This document shows, one piece after another, positions 59,397 through 64,000 of a stretch of 64,000 nt of DNA. A program made the translations under genes and the position numbers. The notes beneath the pieces were generated by a model. It did not search any database, had not been told where the DNA came from, and saw only the letters and a program-made list of their open reading frames with translations. Within the stretch, counting starts at the first letter, position 1, and the number at the start of each line of letters is the position of its first letter. Source of the DNA: Actinomadura atramentaria DSM 43919 (GTDB taxonomy: Bacteria > Actinomycetota > Actinomycetes > Streptosporangiales > Streptosporangiaceae). The stretch lies in the NCBI RefSeq assembly GCF_000381885.1, contig NZ_KB907208.1, positions 682,001-746,000 on the forward strand. Reading direction: 5' to 3'.

Positions 59397-59863
59397 GGGG
59401 TGACCTCGACGGGGCCGAAGTCGCCGGAGGTCGGCCGGATCGCGTCCGCGTGCTGCTCGGGATCGGCCTTGATGCGGGCCGTGGCGCGCCAGCCCGCGAT
59501 CACCTCGTGGGCGGACGCGTCGAGGGAGAGTTCGGCGGCGTCCGACAGCGCGTCGACCAGTTCCACGGTGAAGGCGCGGACCTCCTCGGTGCTGAGGTGG
59601 CGCACCCACGGGAAGACGTCGGGCATCGCGAGCAGGACGGAGCGCGCGCCCGCGTCGTGCCGCATGAGCGCGAGGAAGAGCCGCGAGGTCGTGGTCAGCG
59701 CCTCGTCGCGCTGGTCCTCGCGGTCGGCGGCCGTGAGGTAGAAGTCGGGCGCGTCGCGGTGGGTGACGCGCAGCCGGCCGAGCCGGGCGGCCCGCTCCGC
59801 CACGGACCGGGGATTGCGCGAGAGGTCCGAGAACGTCACCGCGTCCGCGTGGCTGATGGTCAT
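59393..59863 (-). CDS. Phd-like antitoxin with C-terminal extension
   Basis: 156 residues. The N-terminus (AVTFSDLSRNPRSVAERAARLGRLRVTHRDAPDFYLTAA) is a Phd-type DNA-binding fold. The remaining about 100 residues are helical and larger than in ordinary Phd antitoxins. It is coupled to the downstream RelE-like toxin gene. ATG 59863. Confidence 0.75.
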   Translation of the reverse strand: MTISHADAVTFSDLSRNPRSVAERAARLGRLRVTHRDAPDFYLTAADREDQRDEALTTTSRLFLALMRHDAGARSVLLAMPDVFPWVRHLSTEEVRAFTVELVDALSDAAELSLDASAHEVIAGWRATARIKADPEQHADAIRPTSGDFGPVEVTP

Positions 59864-59893
59864 GGCCGCATGTTATCAGAACGTGTTCTGAAC

Positions 59894-61240
59894 TCACTCC
59901 GTGAGGGAGAGGGTTTCGGCGGTCGTGTAGTCGTCGTCGATGAGGACGGCGGGGTGAGCGGCGGCGGTGAGCAGGGACGTGGCGATGGAGGCTCGGTAGC
60001 CCGTCGTGCAGTGGACCCAGAGTTCTTCGGGCGGGAGGTCCGGGATGTGGGGCTGGAGGTCGTGCAGGGGGATGTTGAGGGCGTCCCTGATGTGGGACGT
60101 GCTCCATTCTTCGGGGCGGCGGACGTCCAGGACGGCGACGGGGCCCTCGCGGCGGGCGTTCGCCAGGTCGGCGAAGGTCGCGCGGGGGAACGAGGCCGAC
60201 GGTGCGCCGGTCGTCCATTCGGCGGGGGAGCCCGTGGCGGCGGACGGGCCGTCGATGCCGATGCGGGTCAGCTCGCGCTGCGCGGCGGCGATGTCGTCGG
60301 CGGTGGTGGCGAGCAGCGTCACCGGTGTGCCCCAAGGGATCAGCCAGCCGAGGTAGGTCGCCAGCGACCCGTCGAGCCCGAAGTTCAGCGCGCCGGGGAC
60401 GTGCCCGGCGGCGAACGCGCGGCGCGTCCGCAGGTCCACGACCCATTCCCCGGCGCGCAGGCTCGCGTCGATCGCGGCGGCGTCGGCGCGGCGCGGCGCC
60501 GACAGGTCGGCGGGCGCCGGCCCGGCGGCGTTGATCGGGCCGAGGCGCGCGTAGTACGCCGGATAGGCGCCGAGCCCGGCGAGCAGGTCGGCGACGTACG
60601 CCTCCTCGTCCAGCGTCAGCGCCGGGTTGTCGTGCCTCTCCGCGCCGATTGTCGACGAGCGCCGGTCCGTCTGCGTCGCCGCGCAGAAACTTCCGAAACC
60701 GTGCGTGGGGAACAGCTCGGCGTCGTCGGGCAGCGCGGCGGCGAGCAGCCGCGCGGACGCGTGCTGCGCGCGGGCCAGCTCGCGCGTGTGCTCGGGGCCG
60801 AGCAGGTCCGGACGGCCGGTGGAGCCCAGCAGCAGCGACCCGCCGGTGAACGCGGCGGGCGCGGCGCGGTCGGGCGCGTCCAGCGCGTACGCCAGGTGGG
60901 TGAAGGTGTGCCCGGGCGTGGCGAGGGCGCGGACGCGCAGGTCGCCGACCTTCACCTCGTCGTCCGGGCGGATACCGGCGCGCTCGAACCCGACGTCGTC
61001 GCCCGCGTTGACGCGGTACGCCGCACCGGTGGCGCGGGCGAGCGCGAGCCCGCCGCTCACGTAGTCGTTGTGCAGGTGCGTCTCGAAGACGTCCGTGATC
61101 GTCCAGCCGCGCTCGTGCGCGGCCGCGAGGACGCGGTCGATGTCGCGCTGCGGGTCCACGGCGAACGCGACCCCGTCGTGGCCGACGAGGTAGCCGCGGT
61201 CGCCGAGGCCGGGCGTGTCCAGGACGATGATCTCGGTCAT
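59894..61240 (-). CDS. Persulfide dioxygenase-rhodanese fusion
   Basis: 448 residues: a metallo-beta-lactamase domain with ETHLHNDYVSGG, ATPGHTFTHLAY and PTHGFGSFC, then two rhodanese domains; the second has the active loop VHCTTGYRASIA. The second metal motif reads HxHxDY rather than HxHxDH, as in a subgroup of actinomycete members. These enzymes oxidise glutathione-, mycothiol- or similar persulfides and move sulfur. ATG 61240. Confidence 0.9.
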   Translation of the reverse strand: MTEIIVLDTPGLGDRGYLVGHDGVAFAVDPQRDIDRVLAAAHERGWTITDVFETHLHNDYVSGGLALARATGAAYRVNAGDDVGFERAGIRPDDEVKVGDLRVRALATPGHTFTHLAYALDAPDRAAPAAFTGGSLLLGSTGRPDLLGPEHTRELARAQHASARLLAAALPDDAELFPTHGFGSFCAATQTDRRSSTIGAERHDNPALTLDEEAYVADLLAGLGAYPAYYARLGPINAAGPAPADLSAPRRADAAAIDASLRAGEWVVDLRTRRAFAAGHVPGALNFGLDGSLATYLGWLIPWGTPVTLLATTADDIAAAQRELTRIGIDGPSAATGSPAEWTTGAPSASFPRATFADLANARREGPVAVLDVRRPEEWSTSHIRDALNIPLHDLQPHIPDLPPEELWVHCTTGYRASIATSLLTAAAHPAVLIDDDYTTAETLSLTE

Positions 61241-61344
61241 GCCGCTCCTTCCGGGCTCCACGCCCGGCCTGCCCGCCGGGGCGTTCGTCAATCCCCGGGC
61301 GGGTATGACCGCGGGACACCCGTACCGGTACCGAGGGGGACAGT

Positions 61345-61929
61345 GTGGAGAGCGCCGACTGGGACGCGCGCTACGCGGGCACCGAGCTGGTCTGGACGGC
61401 CGAGGCCAACCGCTTCGTCGTCGAGGAGGCCGGCGACCTGACGCCCGGCCGCGCCCTGGACCTCGCGGCGGGCGAGGGCCGCAACGCGGTGTGGCTCGCC
61501 GAGCGCGGCTGGAGCGTCACCGCCGTGGACTTCTCGCCCAACGGGCTCGCCAAGGCCCGCCGCCTGGCCGAGTCGCGCGGCGCGGAGGTGGACTGGGTGC
61601 TCGCCGACGTCCGCGACCACCGGCCGGAGCCGCGCGCGTTCGACCTCGTCCTCGTCGCGTACCTGCACCTGCCGCAGCCGGACCTGCACGGCGTGCTGGA
61701 GCGCGCGGCGGCGGCCGTCGCGCCGGGCGGGACGCTGCTGGTCGTCGGGCACGACCGCGCGAACATCGGCGGCGGCGTCGGCGGGCCGCGCGATCCGGCG
61801 GTCCTGTACGACGCGCCGGAGGTCGTCGCGGCGCTGGGGGACCTGCGGATCGTCCGCGCGGGACGGGTCGAGCGCGAGGTGCCCGGCGAGGGCGTCGCGC
61901 TCGACACCCTCGTCCGGGCCGCCCGCTAG
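61345..61929 (+). CDS. Class I SAM methyltransferase (TehB-like)
   Basis: GTG 61345 gives 194 residues with WDARYAGTELVWTAEANRF, motif I ALDLAAGEGRNAVWLAERGW, VTAVDFSPNGLAKARRLA and PGGTLLVVGHDR. This matches the small TehB/thiopurine-like methyltransferases; the substrate is unknown. It converges with the CocE/NonD gene, the stops overlapping by 4 bases. Confidence 0.88.
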   Translation: MESADWDARYAGTELVWTAEANRFVVEEAGDLTPGRALDLAAGEGRNAVWLAERGWSVTAVDFSPNGLAKARRLAESRGAEVDWVLADVRDHRPEPRAFDLVLVAYLHLPQPDLHGVLERAAAAVAPGGTLLVVGHDRANIGGGVGGPRDPAVLYDAPEVVAALGDLRIVRAGRVEREVPGEGVALDTLVRAAR

Positions 61930-63821
61930 GAGCGCACCGACAGCTCGATGCTGGAGGGGCGTGCCGCGTCGTGCGCGATCGTGTACTTTCCGCCGAGCAG
62001 GTTCGGCAGGTCCGCGAGCGGCACCAGGTGCGGGAAGTCGGCCGTGGCGATCCGCAGCCGCAGCCGGTGCCCGGCGGGGATCGTCGCGAACGCGGGCCGC
62101 ACCTCGACGTCGTAGCGGACGTCCTCGCCGGTCGGGACGTCCGCGCGGGACGCCTCGGTCAGCACGTGGTACGGGTAGGTGTAGCCGTCGCCGGTGCCGC
62201 GCCAGGACCGGGCCGTGTCGAGCGCGCGCAGCGAGCCGAGCTGCGCGCCGCCGGTGACGTCGGTGGACTTTCCGTCCGGCGCGACGTCCTCGACGGTGAG
62301 CGCGAACAGCGTCTCCGGCCGGGTGGACGACGCGCGCAGCGTCACCCCGATCGGCCCGGCGAGCGTCATCGGCTGATCCAGCGGCGCGGTGGAATACGTC
62401 GTCTCGTTGTCGTTGGACGTCGGCTTGCTCTGCGGCCCGGTGCAGACGCCCGGCATCCCGATGCCCTCCAGGAGCTGCGAGAGCATCCCGGCGGCGTACT
62501 GGTCGGTGGAGCGGACGCACGGGTCCGACAGCGGCGTGTACGAGATCGAGTCGCCCGGCTCGCCGCCGCCCGGCGCGTCCGCGGTGAGCCGCCCGCCCGA
62601 CCGCAGGTACAGCTTCCGCGCGGGCGCGTCCGCGAGCGGGTAGTCGGCGGTCGAGTACGTCGCCCCGCCGGGCTCGATGACGTGCATCGGCGTCGTCGTG
62701 TCGGTGATGCCGTTGTCCCGGCCCTTGAGCCAGTGGTCGAACCAGCGGATCTGCAGGTCGGTGAGGTCGTAGCCCGCGCCCATCCCGCCGTGCGTCCACG
62801 GCCCGGTGAGGAGCTGGTACTTGGACGAGACGGGCTGCCCCGGCTCCATCGGCGCGGTGACGGGCCGCCCCGCCGCCGCGTTCTGCAGACCGCTGTAGAG
62901 CAGCGGCTCGCCGCGCTGGAACACGTCGTACAGCCCGCCGACGAGGTACACCGCGACGCCGTTCGCGACGATCTTCGGCAGGATCTTCTCCGGCGCGCGC
63001 TCGGCCCACCAGGAGTCGTAGTACCGGCGCGGCCCGTTGGTGAGCATGTCCTTGGCCATCGTCAGCTCGAACGGCCCGGCCTGCATGAGGTGCTGGTAGG
63101 CGAGCGTCAGCGCCGTCATCGGGTCGAGCGGCAGTTCGAGGAACGGGGTGAGCGTCCGCGTGACGCCGTACCCGAACACCAGGCCGAGCGGCGACAGGAC
63201 GTTGAGCGCGCCGCCGCTGGTGAACAGGTCGCGGTACGGGTCGGGCGTCGCGGCCATCGGGAAGACCGCCTTGAGCGGCGAGTCCGGGCCGACCTCGGCC
63301 GCGGTGAAGAGCTGGTCGATCGCGACGTAGGACAGCCCGAGCATGCCCACCTTGCCGTCGCTGTTCGGCAGCGCGGCCGCCCACCGGACGACTTCGGCCC
63401 CCGCCGTCGCCTCGTCCGGACTGAACAGGTCGAACTCGCCCTCCGAGCCGCCGGTGCCGGGCACGTCCACGACGGCCGCGACGTACCCGTGCTGGACGAG
63501 CGCCGGGTTGAACCCGCCCGAGCCGATGCCCCCGGCCAGCGCGGACGGCGTCTTCCCGTACGGCGTGAACCCGATGACGACGGGGAAGCGGCCCGGCAGC
63601 GGCTTGCCGGTGTCGGGGTCGGCGGGGGAGTGGACGTCGGCGCGCAGCGTCCGCCCGTCCTTCAGCTTGATCTCGATGTTGCGCTGGACGCTGTCCGCGT
63701 ACGTGCCCTCGGACGGCCCCGGTTCGGCGCGGGCGGGGCCCTGCCGTGCGAGTCCGGGTCCGGCGAGGGACAGCAGGACGGCGGTGAGGACGGCGGTCGT
63801 CCGGACGGCGAGGCTGCGCAT
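61926..63821 (-). CDS. Secreted CocE/NonD-family hydrolase
   Basis: 631 residues: a signal peptide (LTAVLLSLAGPGLARQGPARA region), a catalytic alpha/beta domain with VVDVPGTGGSEGEFDLF and Ser in GMLGLSYVAIDQLF, and a C-terminal jelly-roll (ATYSTADYPLADAPARKLYLRSGG...PAGHRLRLRIATADFPHLVP). The family includes X-Pro dipeptidyl-peptidases and cocaine esterase-like acylases. The leader shows export. The substrate is unknown. Confidence 0.9.
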   Translation of the reverse strand: MRSLAVRTTAVLTAVLLSLAGPGLARQGPARAEPGPSEGTYADSVQRNIEIKLKDGRTLRADVHSPADPDTGKPLPGRFPVVIGFTPYGKTPSALAGGIGSGGFNPALVQHGYVAAVVDVPGTGGSEGEFDLFSPDEATAGAEVVRWAAALPNSDGKVGMLGLSYVAIDQLFTAAEVGPDSPLKAVFPMAATPDPYRDLFTSGGALNVLSPLGLVFGYGVTRTLTPFLELPLDPMTALTLAYQHLMQAGPFELTMAKDMLTNGPRRYYDSWWAERAPEKILPKIVANGVAVYLVGGLYDVFQRGEPLLYSGLQNAAAGRPVTAPMEPGQPVSSKYQLLTGPWTHGGMGAGYDLTDLQIRWFDHWLKGRDNGITDTTTPMHVIEPGGATYSTADYPLADAPARKLYLRSGGRLTADAPGGGEPGDSISYTPLSDPCVRSTDQYAAGMLSQLLEGIGMPGVCTGPQSKPTSNDNETTYSTAPLDQPMTLAGPIGVTLRASSTRPETLFALTVEDVAPDGKSTDVTGGAQLGSLRALDTARSWRGTGDGYTYPYHVLTEASRADVPTGEDVRYDVEVRPAFATIPAGHRLRLRIATADFPHLVPLADLPNLLGGKYTIAHDAARPSSIELSVRS

Positions 63822-63964
63822 GTCGCGGCTCCCTGGGGGTCTCGGCCGCCGCCGACATTAACAGACACCGATGTTTGTACGATAGCCGTCCCGGCGGAAC
63901 CGCCGGGGACCGGATACCCCGGGAGGTACCATTGGACGACCGAACCCACACCGGAAGGCCCCTC

Positions 63965-64000
63965 ATGAAGGTGGACGACGACGCGGTGACCGGCGTCCTG
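63965..64000 (+). CDS. First codons of a gene at the right edge
   Basis: ATG 63965 opens MKVDDDAVTGVL and runs off the window. GGAAGGCCCCTC lies just upstream as a good ribosome site. It is divergent from the CocE/NonD gene, so a regulator of that gene is possible, but 12 residues do not allow an assignment. Confidence 0.4.
   Translation, partial: MKVDDDAVTGVL

Overview
The window is high-GC actinomycete DNA. It uses many GTG starts, has GTGA/ATGA gene overlaps throughout, and carries whiJ-type regulator sets. The host part (cutinase, F420-type PPOX protein, SCP2 protein, DUF574-type methyltransferase) suggests a Streptosporangiales or Thermomonosporaceae organism such as Actinomadura; that placement is inference.

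Layout. Bases 1 to about 31,700 are an integrated mobile element. Its right end is well defined. An excisionase (29942-30157) and a convergent tyrosine integrase (30158-31549) are followed by four arm-type repeats (31599-31671). Next comes a 3' stub of an acyl-CoA dehydrogenase gene (31729-31791), whose coding end appears to be the attachment site. The left end lies outside the window. The element holds many short phage-like genes in tightly overlapped rightward runs, a one-spacer type I-E CRISPR remnant (2990-3078), a MazG-like enzyme, two whiJ-like regulatory sets (XRE-DUF5753, DUF397, RsbW-like ATPases), a solitary C5 cytosine methyltransferase, and a second XerC-like recombinase. It also has a CHAP lysin, a holin-like protein and a set of Ig-like (IPT/PKD-type) proteins, but I see no capsid, terminase or portal gene.

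Cargo of the element. At 7195-13326 on the minus strand is a complete class I lanthipeptide cluster of the FxLD/methyltransferase type. In transcription order it encodes a PCMT-like methyltransferase, a 57-residue precursor peptide, LanB, LanC and a separate SpaB_C-like (elimination-domain) protein. The precursor is short and I found it by reading the gap between the methyltransferase and LanB. A strong stem-loop separates it from lanB.

Host region, 31.8-64 kb. There are two secreted alpha/beta hydrolases, one of them closely resembling polyester-degrading cutinases of the Thermobifida type. Next come a GntR regulator, an ABC1 kinase and a copper operon (PHM-like copper protein, YcnI, CopC, CopD). 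A DUF574 methyltransferase precedes a leftward livGFHMK operon that runs into a carboxylesterase gene and has a duplicated palindrome in its promoter. After that are an Asp/Glu racemase, a type III polyketide synthase with an ICMT-like methyltransferase, a PPOX protein, an unusual tRNA with a UAA anticodon in a class I body, and a cold-shock-domain protein. The right part holds a MacAB-like export operon, an SCP2 protein, MerR and PucR regulators, two adjacent type II toxin-antitoxin pairs, a persulfide dioxygenase-rhodanese, a small methyltransferase, a CocE/NonD hydrolase, and the first codons of a further gene at the right edge.
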